Assembly: GCA_016703425.1 (NCBI GenBank)
Contig: JADJCA010000002.1
Coordinates: 682,001-746,000 of the forward strand
Reading direction: 5' to 3'
Length of the DNA: 64,000 bases
Source of the DNA: Myxococcales bacterium
GTDB lineage: Bacteria; Myxococcota_A; Polyangia; Polyangiales; Polyangiaceae
The translations under genes and the position numbers were made by a program. Of this stretch, positions 8,405 through 17,878 are shown piece by piece. How positions within the stretch are numbered: position 1 is the stretch's first letter; each line of letters begins with the position of its first letter. Under the pieces are notes generated by a model that worked only from the letters and a program-made list of their open reading frames with translations, ran no database searches and was not told where the DNA came from.

Positions 8405-9942
8405 GCTCGTTCGCGCGCCGCGTCGCTCGAGCCCTCGTGGGTCTCGCCGTTGTTGCCGGTGCGGCTGCCACAGCAGGGTGTGACGAATCGACGGCGGTGC
8501 CCGCACGCGTGCAGCGTTCTCCCATGGCCAAGGCCCTCGGCATCTTCTCCACGCGCACCCCGGCCGACCCGCGCGCGCAAGGGAGGCTGGCGCTCGAGCA
8601 GGACGCCTTTCGACGGGAGAGCCGATTCCTCGAGGGGGCGCGGCCCGGGTACCTGTTCCGCGCGACGCGCGTGGAACAAGGCGAGCTTGAGGCTGGCCTC
8701 TGGTCGAACGAAGAGATGTACCAGTTGGGCGGCCAACTCTTCCACGTGCCGTTTACGAAGGACGTGGGTTTCGGCGCAGCCGACTTGCCGACGCTGGCCC
8801 GATTTCATCGAGGCCGTCGCGGTGGCCCCGACGCGCACAAGTGCGCGACCTGCCACTGGCGCGGCGGCCTCGCGGGAGCGGGCGATGGCGCCGACAACGC
8901 TTACCTCGACGGCGATGGCGACAGCCAGGACTCGGCGCTCGAGCGAAACCCGCCGACTCTCCACGGCGCGGGCCTCGTGGAGCTCCTCGCGCAAGAGATG
9001 ACGCGCGACCTCGCGAGTCTGCGCGAGGGTCTCATCGCACGAGCGCGCCGAGAGAAGGCCGCGGCCTCCGTAGAACTGCTCAGCAAGGGCGTATCCTTTG
9101 GCTTTCTCGACGCCAAAGCCGATGGGTCGCTCGACACATCACGGCTCGCGGCCATTTCGCCGGACCTGATCGTGCGGCCCTTCGGCTGGAAGGGTTCGTT
9201 TGCGACCATCCGCGACATCGTCGAGGACTCGCTGAACATCCATCACGGAATGCAGAGTGAGCACTTCGCCCGCGCGGCAGGCGCTGAGCGAGCCGGCAAC
9301 GGCGGCGGCGACGACCCCGATGGCGACGGCGCGACGAGAGAGATCACCGAGGGGCAGACGTCGGTGCTGTCGCTCTTCGTCGCGATGCAGGAGACGCCGC
9401 TCTCCCTCATCCCGACGAACACGCGGACGTTCGTTTCTGATTCGGACTTTGCGATGAACGTCGCGGAGGGCCGGCGAACCTTCGAACGGCTCGGATGCGT
9501 CGAATGCCATCGACCGGCGCTCAAGCTCGAGAGCAGCGTCTTTCGCTTGGCGAGCCGCGCGGGCGGAAAACCGCTCGTCGTCGATCTCGGGAAAGAGGCC
9601 GCGGAGCCGCGCGTCGCGGCGCCGGCCGACGGCGGCGGCACGTGGGTCGAGCTCTACAGCGATCTCAGGCGTCACGACATGGGTCCCGAGCTCCGTGAAT
9701 CACGGCCTGATCGAGGGGTGGCTCCGGAGCAGTTCCTCACGCGCCCGTTGTGGGGTCTCGCGCGAAGCAAGCCGTATCTCCACGACGGCCGCACCGTGAC
9801 GGTGGAGGATGCGATCTTGGCTCACGGCGGCGAAGCGTTGCCGGCCCGTAACGGGTACGTCTTCCTTCCCGAGACCGAGCGCCTCAAGGTCCGCTCGTTT
9901 CTCGCTTCCTTGGGACGCGCGCGACGCTTGGTTGCGCCGTGA
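8401..9942 (+). CDS. Di-heme oxidoreductase lipoprotein (DHOR family)
   Basis: A 513-residue paralogue of the gene before it, but lipid-anchored (lipobox ATAGC, Cys27). Heme sites are C148ATC151H and C366VEC369H, and the RHDMGPEL...RPLWGL...YLHDGRTVTVEDAI ending is kept. The start is ATG 8401, overlapping the upstream stop by four bases, which implies translational coupling. The two genes are clearly an old duplication. Having one soluble and one anchored copy suggests a hetero-complex or an electron relay; this is inference. Confidence 0.84.
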   Translation: MSSFARRVARALVGLAVVAGAAATAGCDESTAVPARVQRSPMAKALGIFSTRTPADPRAQGRLALEQDAFRRESRFLEGARPGYLFRATRVEQGELEAGLWSNEEMYQLGGQLFHVPFTKDVGFGAADLPTLARFHRGRRGGPDAHKCATCHWRGGLAGAGDGADNAYLDGDGDSQDSALERNPPTLHGAGLVELLAQEMTRDLASLREGLIARARREKAAASVELLSKGVSFGFLDAKADGSLDTSRLAAISPDLIVRPFGWKGSFATIRDIVEDSLNIHHGMQSEHFARAAGAERAGNGGGDDPDGDGATREITEGQTSVLSLFVAMQETPLSLIPTNTRTFVSDSDFAMNVAEGRRTFERLGCVECHRPALKLESSVFRLASRAGGKPLVVDLGKEAAEPRVAAPADGGGTWVELYSDLRRHDMGPELRESRPDRGVAPEQFLTRPLWGLARSKPYLHDGRTVTVEDAILAHGGEALPARNGYVFLPETERLKVRSFLASLGRARRLVAP

Positions 9943-9952
9943 CGGTCGCGCC

Positions 9953-11467
9953 ATGACGAGCGCAGCCCGCGCGGCTCTCGCCGCAATGGCCATGGCGGCG
10001 CTCGGCTGCGGCAAGGTCGCTCATGAACCGCCGCCTTGCGCCGCCAACACCGACTGCGACTGTTCCATCGAGCGCCGCCGAGAAGACCGCAGCTGCTGCC
10101 CCGCGTGGAGCCGTGCTCTGGCCGGGGCGTGCCAACCGATGACGCTGCGCTCGGCTCCAGGGCAGCGTGATCTGGGCCCCGCCGGCGCCCGCCGCGTCTC
10201 GATCGGCATCGACGACGACGGCCGCGCCGTTGTCGGTTGGGTGACCGCCAACGACCAAGAAGCACGCGCCGTCGTCGCCGCCGAGTCCGCCGCGGGTACC
10301 TTTCGTCTCACCGAGCCCTTTGCGGCTGTGGGAGGCCAGCCGACCGACTTGTCGCTCGCCACCGGTCCGGGGCGTCGCGCGACCGTCGCTGTAACGGTGG
10401 TGGAGACGAAGCAGCCCGACGAGAGCTACGTCTTCGTGGCGGAGCGCACCGACAGCGGCGCCTGGCTGGGGCCGACCGATCGGGCCGACCGCTTCTCGTT
10501 TCTCCCGCGAGGCACGCAGCCGCACGTGCTCCGGGCGCCCACGGGCGAAGTCCTCGTCACGTGGGATCAGTGGGCTGGCGACTCCTACGGAGTGCAGATT
10601 GCACGGAAATTGCCAGACAGCGCTTGGGACCGGCCCAAGACCGCCATCGAGGCTGTCTCGCACCGCGTGCTCTACGCCAACAGTCCGCGGTTGGCGGCGG
10701 CCCAGAACGGTGACGTCTTGGTGAGCTGGTATCAGGCTGTCCGCGATGCGCCGCCGCCGGCGGCCGGCTCACTCATGGCCTTCGTATCGGAACGAAGCGG
10801 GCTCACGGGAACGTTCTCGGTATCAACGGGGCAAGACCACTTGTCCGTCTTCGGCACCGACGTCGGCGGGCAAGGCGCGGGCAGCCCACGCGCGGCGTTC
10901 TCGCCCGTCACCGGAGAAGCCGTCTGCACGTGGACGCAGCTCGACGACGAGGCGAAGCTCCGTCCCTACGTGGCGCAGCGAGCGCTCGGCGGTCCGTGGC
11001 AACGGCCAAAGACGCTCGCCGCATCATTGGGACGGAGCCGCGGGCACGTGGAGCGCCTCGAGGTGGCCTTCGGTGCGCGCGGAACGCTGGTGCTCGCCTG
11101 GACGCAGGAAGGCCCCGATGGCAAGGTTCTCTACGCCCTTCGTCGCAGTCGACAGGGCGAGTGGCTCGATTCGCCCGACGCGCCGGTCCGCATCTCGCTC
11201 GAGGGGGCCAAGGCTGGGAACCTCGCCCTCGCAACGGGGCACGATGGAGCCATCGCGATTGTTTGGAGTGAGCAAACGGAGCGCGGCTCTGCGCTACGTC
11301 TGCGGCGCGGCTGGGAGGGCGCCGGCTGGGATCCGCCAGAAACGCTCGCCGAACCGGAGCGCAGGGCCGACTGGCCCGCCGTCGCCTTCGGCGGCACGCC
11401 CGAGCGCATGGCCATCGCGTGGACCGAGGGCATCCTCGGCCGCGTGTTCGTGAGCGTGCTCGAGTAG
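9953..11467 (+). CDS. Lipoprotein with seven W-type repeats (predicted beta-propeller)
   Basis: A 504-residue exported lipoprotein (lipobox AALGC, Cys19). A Cys-rich N-terminal patch (CAANTDCDCS, then CC) is followed by about seven repeats with a shared core of Gly, hydrophobics and Trp, for example GRAVVGWVT, GEVLVTWDQ, GDVLVSWYQ, GEAVCTWTQ, GTLVLAWTQ, GAIAIVWSE and ERMAIAWTE. Seven such units suggest a seven-bladed propeller. It starts 10 bases after the second DHOR gene and likely belongs to that operon, perhaps as a partner or scaffold. No known function is assigned. Confidence 0.75.
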   Translation: MTSAARAALAAMAMAALGCGKVAHEPPPCAANTDCDCSIERRREDRSCCPAWSRALAGACQPMTLRSAPGQRDLGPAGARRVSIGIDDDGRAVVGWVTANDQEARAVVAAESAAGTFRLTEPFAAVGGQPTDLSLATGPGRRATVAVTVVETKQPDESYVFVAERTDSGAWLGPTDRADRFSFLPRGTQPHVLRAPTGEVLVTWDQWAGDSYGVQIARKLPDSAWDRPKTAIEAVSHRVLYANSPRLAAAQNGDVLVSWYQAVRDAPPPAAGSLMAFVSERSGLTGTFSVSTGQDHLSVFGTDVGGQGAGSPRAAFSPVTGEAVCTWTQLDDEAKLRPYVAQRALGGPWQRPKTLAASLGRSRGHVERLEVAFGARGTLVLAWTQEGPDGKVLYALRRSRQGEWLDSPDAPVRISLEGAKAGNLALATGHDGAIAIVWSEQTERGSALRLRRGWEGAGWDPPETLAEPERRADWPAVAFGGTPERMAIAWTEGILGRVFVSVLE

Positions 11468-11526
11468 CGCGGCATCAAGCGCATTCACATCGTGAACCGC
11501 ACCGCGGCGTCCGTGGCGCCAGATCG

Positions 11527-11561
11527 GGGCGTCAACGCTGGGCGTCAACCACTGGGCGTCA
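11527..11561. repeat. Three short direct repeats of GGGCGTCA
   Basis: GGGCGTCA occurs at 11527-11534, 11540-11547 and 11554-11561, spaced 13 and 14 bases, in the gap between two convergent genes. The last copy includes the stop codon of the minus-strand barrel gene. It may be a small local duplication. Confidence 0.6.
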
Positions 11562-12182
11562 GAAGCGCGAGCGCATCACGAAGAACGCGCCCAGCACGCG
11601 CGGCGTGGGCAGGTTCTGCGGCTCGCGACTTGACCGAAGGAGGAGCGTGTAGTCGGCCTCCATGGCGAGGCGCGTGTCCTTGCTGAAGTGCACCTCAAGG
11701 CCCGCAGCGACTTGCGACGCGTATTCGCGATTCTGCGGAAGGACCTGTTGAAGCGTCGGGTCGAATCGCCACTCGCCAAGCCCCACGTGAACAAAGGGCT
11801 GCACCGCGCCGAGATCGAGCCGCGCACGACCAACCAACATCCGCATCGAACGGTTGAGGCGCATGCCGTCGGTCATGCCGGCGCGGCCGCTGAGCGCATA
11901 GGCCTGCGACCAATCGCGCGCCACAAGCGACAGGCGAACGGGCGGGTTGAAGGGTGCCGTTGACTCGACGGGCTTGTCGGACAGAACAACGGGCCTTACA
12001 GGGGGCGTGGTGGAAGGCGACGCAAGCTGCGACGTCCGCGCTTCGAACCAGGAGTAGCTCGACTCGAGCACGCGGCCCACATCGACGGGAAGCGCGTAGG
12101 GCTCCGCCTTTGCGATGGAGGGCGCCGCCAACGCGCCGGCGAGGACAGTGAGCACGGAGAGACGGCGAACGAAGGTCGTCAT
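11559..12182 (-). CDS. Predicted outer membrane beta-barrel protein
   Basis: A 207-residue protein with a classic signal peptide (cleavage near SIAKAEP) and alternating hydrophobic strands. The C-terminus ends in ...FFVMRSRF, and a final Phe is the usual signal for barrel insertion. Size fits an eight-stranded barrel. The start is uncertain: ATG 12182 gives the cleanest signal peptide, while ATG 12227 has a GAGG-like site and adds 15 residues. It stands alone, convergent with the DHOR cluster. Function is unknown. Confidence 0.72.
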   Translation of the reverse strand: MTTFVRRLSVLTVLAGALAAPSIAKAEPYALPVDVGRVLESSYSWFEARTSQLASPSTTPPVRPVVLSDKPVESTAPFNPPVRLSLVARDWSQAYALSGRAGMTDGMRLNRSMRMLVGRARLDLGAVQPFVHVGLGEWRFDPTLQQVLPQNREYASQVAAGLEVHFSKDTRLAMEADYTLLLRSSREPQNLPTPRVLGAFFVMRSRF

Positions 12183-12444
12183 TCGAGGTGCGGCGCGCGG
12201 CCGTGAGGAGAGACGAGCAACGTGCATGCCCTCGTCGCTCGCCGGATAGCGCCCCTCAAGAAGTACCCTGAGATCGCGGCGAGGGCTGAAAATCCGCTTA
12301 TTTTCGTGGGAGCTGCGACCTGCGTCTCACACATGTCGCAGCTCGCTGCTGGATCGAGCTTGCCCCACGTGCTGCTGCCCATCGGCAGCATCCTGCAAGC
12401 GTATCTTCGGCGCCGTGCAAGCGCGTGCCGCGCGTCACGACCGC

Positions 12445-13086
12445 CTACGCGCGCAGCTTGTCGGACTGGCCCATTCGGAAGAACGAACGGAGCGCGCCGC
12501 GCAGCTCACGAAAGCGGCCATGGGCCACGCACTCGCGCTCGAGCCGATGGGTAAACCGCGTAGCGACGGAATTTGCCAGCCGGTAGCGCTCGCCTTGCTC
12601 GCTCGCCGGGGCGTGCGTGTACGCCACCCCCTCATAGAGCCGCCTTCGAAGCCGACCGCTCGCTTCGACGTCGAGCTCCGGCAACGACGCGGCGAGCACG
12701 ACGTACTTGTCGACCTCGGCTTGGATCTCGAGTTCGAGTTGCGTCGTCGGTCGATCGGTCTTCGCGCGCTCCGCCAAGTACACGAAGTGGCTCACCCCTT
12801 CGATGAGCTGACAGACGCCGTCGAGCTCGAGTCCATCACCAGACGCAGAGGGCGTGAGTGGTGCAAGGCGCAGCGAGACCTCGATGCCGTCGTCTTGTTC
12901 GCGCAGCAGCAGCGTCTCGCGCTCCCCCGATTCGGCCGGCGCGATGTAGTCCCCCACGTCGCACGTCGCCTCGAGGACGTAGAGGCGCCCCAACGCCGCT
13001 TGGACCTTGCGCGCCATCTCGCGTTCGCGCACGAGCGCCACGCCGTTGCCGCGGAGGCGATCGGCCCCGCGACTCTCGTCGGTCAT
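12445..13086 (-). CDS. Conserved protein of unknown function, coupled to upstream gene
   Basis: A 213-residue, mostly helical, soluble protein I cannot place in a family. It has no signal peptide and is rich in Leu and acidic residues (for example DGVCQLIEGVSHFVYLAERA). The ATG at 13086 overlaps the stop of the upstream gene by ATGA, so the two are translationally coupled and probably act together. The longer frame to 13170 runs inside the upstream gene and is rejected. Confidence 0.7.
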   Translation of the reverse strand: MTDESRGADRLRGNGVALVREREMARKVQAALGRLYVLEATCDVGDYIAPAESGERETLLLREQDDGIEVSLRLAPLTPSASGDGLELDGVCQLIEGVSHFVYLAERAKTDRPTTQLELEIQAEVDKYVVLAASLPELDVEASGRLRRRLYEGVAYTHAPASEQGERYRLANSVATRFTHRLERECVAHGRFRELRGALRSFFRMGQSDKLRA

Positions 13087-13691
13087 TGCACGCCCTTCGC
13101 GTGACGCATCGGCACGAGCCCGTGGTGCGTGAGCTCTTCGGCAAGCTTGGAGCTGCCGGTCTTGAGCCAACGCTCGTAGGCTTTGAGGAGCCCCCGCGAA
13201 TCGCCGGTGGGCCGCCCGATGGTGGCGTCGGCGACCTCCGAGAGGACGTTCACCCAGCGCTCAAACGTGGACGCGAGCTCGCCGAGGACGTCGAGGCGGG
13301 GCGCCGAGCGGTCTTCCGCGCCGGGCCCAAGCAACGTGCTCGCGGCGTGGTAGGCCGTCACACCGATACCAACGACGTACTTCTGGTCGACGCCGCGAGC
13401 CTCGAAGTGATCACCGAAGAAGCCGGTCGTGTAGAGGACGCCGTCGCCCAGCATCCGGAGCCGCTGAAAGCGCTCGGAGGTGCCTGGCGTGTGAAGCGCC
13501 TCGTCCAAGAGCAGCGTCAGCGGCCGGTCGAGGGCCGCCTCGGCTTGCGGGTCTGGCTTGGCGTAGTCGGCGAGGAGCGAGACGACATAGCTCGTGGTGC
13601 CGTCGTTGGCGGGTACCCGTTGGCTCTTGATGGCCTCTTCCACAACTTCGCGAAAAAACCCCGCAACCGAACCCGACGCCACGATGGTCAT
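13083..13691 (-). CDS. Conserved protein of unknown function
   Basis: A 202-residue soluble protein, first of a two-gene operon on the minus strand. It begins MTIVASGSVAGFFREVVEE and is helical, with a run of aromatic residues in YTTGFFGDHFE. The start at 13691 is set by a GGAGG site nine bases upstream. No motif gives a function. It runs divergently from groES across a 441-base gap that carries the groE promoter and CIRCE. Confidence 0.7.
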   Translation of the reverse strand: MTIVASGSVAGFFREVVEEAIKSQRVPANDGTTSYVVSLLADYAKPDPQAEAALDRPLTLLLDEALHTPGTSERFQRLRMLGDGVLYTTGFFGDHFEARGVDQKYVVGIGVTAYHAASTLLGPGAEDRSAPRLDVLGELASTFERWVNVLSEVADATIGRPTGDSRGLLKAYERWLKTGSSKLAEELTHHGLVPMRHAKGVQ

Positions 13692-13944
13692 GTTTTGCCG
13701 CCTCCGCACCACCCGCGAAGGCTGAGGGGTCCGCTCGTCGCGGTCCCGGTCAGCGCCAAAGCGAGGGTCATGATCACTTGTACGGACGCTTGCGATTCTT
13801 CGCAATTTCCGTCACGCGCGACCTACCCCGGCGCCAAAGAGCGCTAGCCACCCTGCTCGCCGGTGCTAACACAGCGGCCCGGGCGAGGCGCGCCCGCAAC
13901 AATTGTAATCATTTCAAAAAGATGAACATTGTGACGCCTCCCCC

Positions 13945-13972
13945 TTGACGGGTCCGCGGGGGCGATTATGTT
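13945..13972 (+). promoter_or_regulatory. Predicted groE promoter
   Basis: A -35 TTGACG (13945-13950) and a -10 TATGTT (13967-13972) are spaced by 16 bases. The expected transcription start falls at the left edge of the CIRCE element, the usual layout for HrcA-repressed groE operons. The rest of the 13692-14132 gap shows no gene. Confidence 0.65.
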
Positions 13973-13983
13973 GCCGCCGGTCG

Positions 13984-14010
13984 TTAGCACTCGTCACAGG
14001 CGAGTGCTAA
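13984..14010. promoter_or_regulatory. CIRCE element (HrcA operator)
   Basis: TTAGCACTC, nine bases, GAGTGCTAA: a perfect match to the CIRCE consensus. It sits 122 bases before the groES start and just after the predicted -10 box. HrcA is known to bind it and repress groESL until heat shock. hrcA itself is not in this window. Confidence 0.97.
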
Positions 14011-14132
14011 CAATCGACCGGGTCGCACCCGGCGGAGCCCAACCGGGGTGCTGCCCCAGCGGCTACGTTTCCCGGCCTCGGCCGGTTATTGCGCACCCAG
14101 CAGCCCTGGCTGCGCCGATTCAGGAGGACATC

Positions 14133-14426
14133 ATGGCGAAATTCCGTCCGCTTCAAGACCGCATCATTCTCAAGCGCGTGCAGGAAGAGGAGAAGTCGAA
14201 GGGTGGGATCATCATCCCCGACTCCGCAAAAGAGAAGCCCATCGAGGGCGAGATCATTGCGGTCGGCAGCGGCAAGGTCCTCGAGGACGGCACCGTGCGC
14301 AAGCTCGAGGTCAAGGTCGGCGACCGCGTCCTCTTCGGCAAGTACAGCGGCACCGAAGTGAAGATCGACGGCGAAGAGCGCCTCATCATGCGCGAGGACG
14401 ACCTCCTCGGCATCCTCGAGAAGTGA
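14133..14426 (+). CDS. groES: Co-chaperonin GroES
   Basis: A 97-residue GroES, the heptameric lid of the GroEL chamber. The family hallmarks are plain: KFRPLQDRIILKR, a mobile loop with KGGIIIPD, and the end IMREDDLLGILEK. The start is ATG 14133 behind a strong AGGAGG site; the frame is open further upstream but that would erase the leader. It is followed by groEL after 101 bases and lies under CIRCE control. Confidence 0.98.
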   Translation: MAKFRPLQDRIILKRVQEEEKSKGGIIIPDSAKEKPIEGEIIAVGSGKVLEDGTVRKLEVKVGDRVLFGKYSGTEVKIDGEERLIMREDDLLGILEK

Positions 14427-14527
14427 GTTAGTTCGGGGCTTTCGCCGTCGCGAAGACCCCTTAGGTTTGCCCGCGCCCCGCGCGGAAGGCCGGTTCGAAC
14501 CGGGCCACGAAAGATTTGGAGCAAGAC

Positions 14528-16156
<1,629 letters not shown>

Positions 16157-16190
16157 GTCATACCTGAGCTAGCTCCTAGCTCTACCAAGG

Positions 16191-16229
16191 CGGCCCGTAC
16201 GCTCACGCGTGCGGGCCGTTTTCATTTTT
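16191..16229 (+). terminator. Rho-independent terminator of groESL
   Basis: An 11-bp stem (CGGCCCGTACG with CGTGCGGGCCG, one G-T pair) with a six-base loop, followed by TTTTCATTTTT. It begins 35 bases after the groEL stop. Confidence 0.9.
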
Positions 16230-16438
16230 CCAAGTCCCTATTCTGGCGCGTGATTTCACGAACTTTGCTGCCCTCGAAGGAACGCCCCAGCACGACCCCT
16301 CAAATGCGGGGCTTTGACCTTGCACCCTACGTTGGCTGTGGGATAAGAGCCGGCATCTTGGCGGGGGCGGTCCCGTAACTTTTGCGCGACGTTTCGCGCG
16401 CTTCTCTGGTCCCGTCATCGGGCGGAGGTTTTTCGGTC

Positions 16439-17758
16439 ATGCGCACAAAGTCTTTGGGTGTTCTCTTCTGCATCGCGGCCATGAACGTCGCGGTGGTCTA
16501 CGGCTGCAGCTCGGAAGATGCCGCCACCACGCCGATCGACGAAGAGGCGGGAACGACCGGCAAGGAAGCCGGCCCGGGGAGCATCACGACCGATGCCTCC
16601 GACAGCAAAGACGCCGGCAAAGACGCGAAGGCCGACGCGAAGAAGGACGCCGCCAAAGACACGGCCACGGCTGACGTCGCTCCCGACGTGGCCCCCATCG
16701 TCTACGACCCGCCGTATTCGCCCTGCGATCCCCTCAAGGACTACGGCTTCGGCTCCGGCGGCATCCAGCGCGCGGCTTGCGGCCTATGCGGTGATCCCAC
16801 GACGTCCACCGGCAAGAGCCGGGTTTGCCTTAAGACCCCTGACAGCGGCGTGCCCTTGCCTGACGGCGGCACCCCGTTCCCCAACCCGAACAACCTCACG
16901 GGCTTCTGGAGCGACTGGAGCAGCTGCACCAACGGCCCCGGAGCCGTTTGCGATCCCGCTGTCACGTACCCCGACGATGTGTGCGGGAACTGCGGCACGC
17001 AGCCGCGCATCTGCACCGGTAGCTGCACCTGGGTCGTGGGACTCACCTGCAACAACCAAGGCCCGTGCAAGGCCGGCGACCTCGACTGGGAGGGGCTCGG
17101 TTGCCCCGCCGGCCTCGGCCGCACGAAGACGTGCAACGCGCAGTGCAGCTTCGACACCGCGCTGACGTGCACGCCTCCCCCGCCGAACCCCAACAAGATC
17201 ACGGTCAACTCGACGACCGTCGGCGCGACGTTCACGGGTCAGTTCACCTTCGACGCGACGAAGAAGCAGAAGAAGATCGACGTCGCGGCCCTCTTCTCGG
17301 GGCTCGGCACCTGCCCCGTAACGCTCGATACGGACGTCGCGACGTACCAGTACGTCGAAGTGAAGAACGCCACGGCGAGCGCCATCAAGGTCTCGCTCTA
17401 CACGTCGGCAGGCACCGCGCCCGTCGCGTCCGCGGACACGATCATGACCGTCTACGCGGGCGCCCAGGTCCCGAAGACCGACGCGGAGCGAGAAGCTTGC
17501 CTCAACTACTACGACGACGCGTGTGACTCGACCATCGCCACGAGCGACGCCGGTCCGGCCTTCAACCCGAAGCCCTGCGTCTCGAACGCCGCCGGGCTCC
17601 TCAAGGGCGAGGAGCTTCCCGGTGGCGCCGGCAACTTTGCCGGCACGCCCATCGCGGCGGGTGCGTCGGTCACGGTCTACATCGCGCCCTACACGACTTC
17701 CACGTCGCCCGGCACGGGCGTCGGCAAGGTGAAGCTCAACGTTCGCGTCGAAAACTGA
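16439..17758 (+). CDS. Exported lipoprotein with Lys/Asp/Ala stalk and TSP1-like segment
   Basis: A 439-residue lipoprotein (lipobox VVYGC, Cys23). Residues about 35-100 are a Lys/Asp/Ala-rich stalk. A Cys-rich region follows with WSDWSSC, a thrombospondin type 1-like motif, and many paired cysteines up to about residue 260. The C-terminal 180 residues look like a beta-sandwich domain. The start has GGAGG upstream of ATG 16439. It is monocistronic, ending in a terminator at 17782. Cell-surface adhesion is plausible but not shown. Confidence 0.75.
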   Translation: MRTKSLGVLFCIAAMNVAVVYGCSSEDAATTPIDEEAGTTGKEAGPGSITTDASDSKDAGKDAKADAKKDAAKDTATADVAPDVAPIVYDPPYSPCDPLKDYGFGSGGIQRAACGLCGDPTTSTGKSRVCLKTPDSGVPLPDGGTPFPNPNNLTGFWSDWSSCTNGPGAVCDPAVTYPDDVCGNCGTQPRICTGSCTWVVGLTCNNQGPCKAGDLDWEGLGCPAGLGRTKTCNAQCSFDTALTCTPPPPNPNKITVNSTTVGATFTGQFTFDATKKQKKIDVAALFSGLGTCPVTLDTDVATYQYVEVKNATASAIKVSLYTSAGTAPVASADTIMTVYAGAQVPKTDAEREACLNYYDDACDSTIATSDAGPAFNPKPCVSNAAGLLKGEELPGGAGNFAGTPIAAGASVTVYIAPYTTSTSPGTGVGKVKLNVRVEN

Positions 17759-17781
17759 CCCTCAGCAGCTTGCTCGCGAAA

Positions 17782-17814
17782 GGGCGCACGGACCTCGGTC
17801 GGTGCGCCTTTTCC
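17782..17814 (+). terminator. Rho-independent terminator
   Basis: GGCGCAC pairs with GTGCGCC around an inner GGACC/GGTC hairpin, followed by TTTTCCCATTTT. It lies 24 bases after the stop of the lipoprotein gene. Confidence 0.85.
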
Positions 17815-17878
17815 CATTTTGGAAACGAGCGTCTGGCACCGGTTCAAGCCATCCATGCACAAGCGCTCGACGCCCTAG

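Noticed and set aside
12222..12554. Plus-strand frame of 110 codons
   Set aside because: No ribosome site, no domain, and it runs into the antisense of the gene at 12445.
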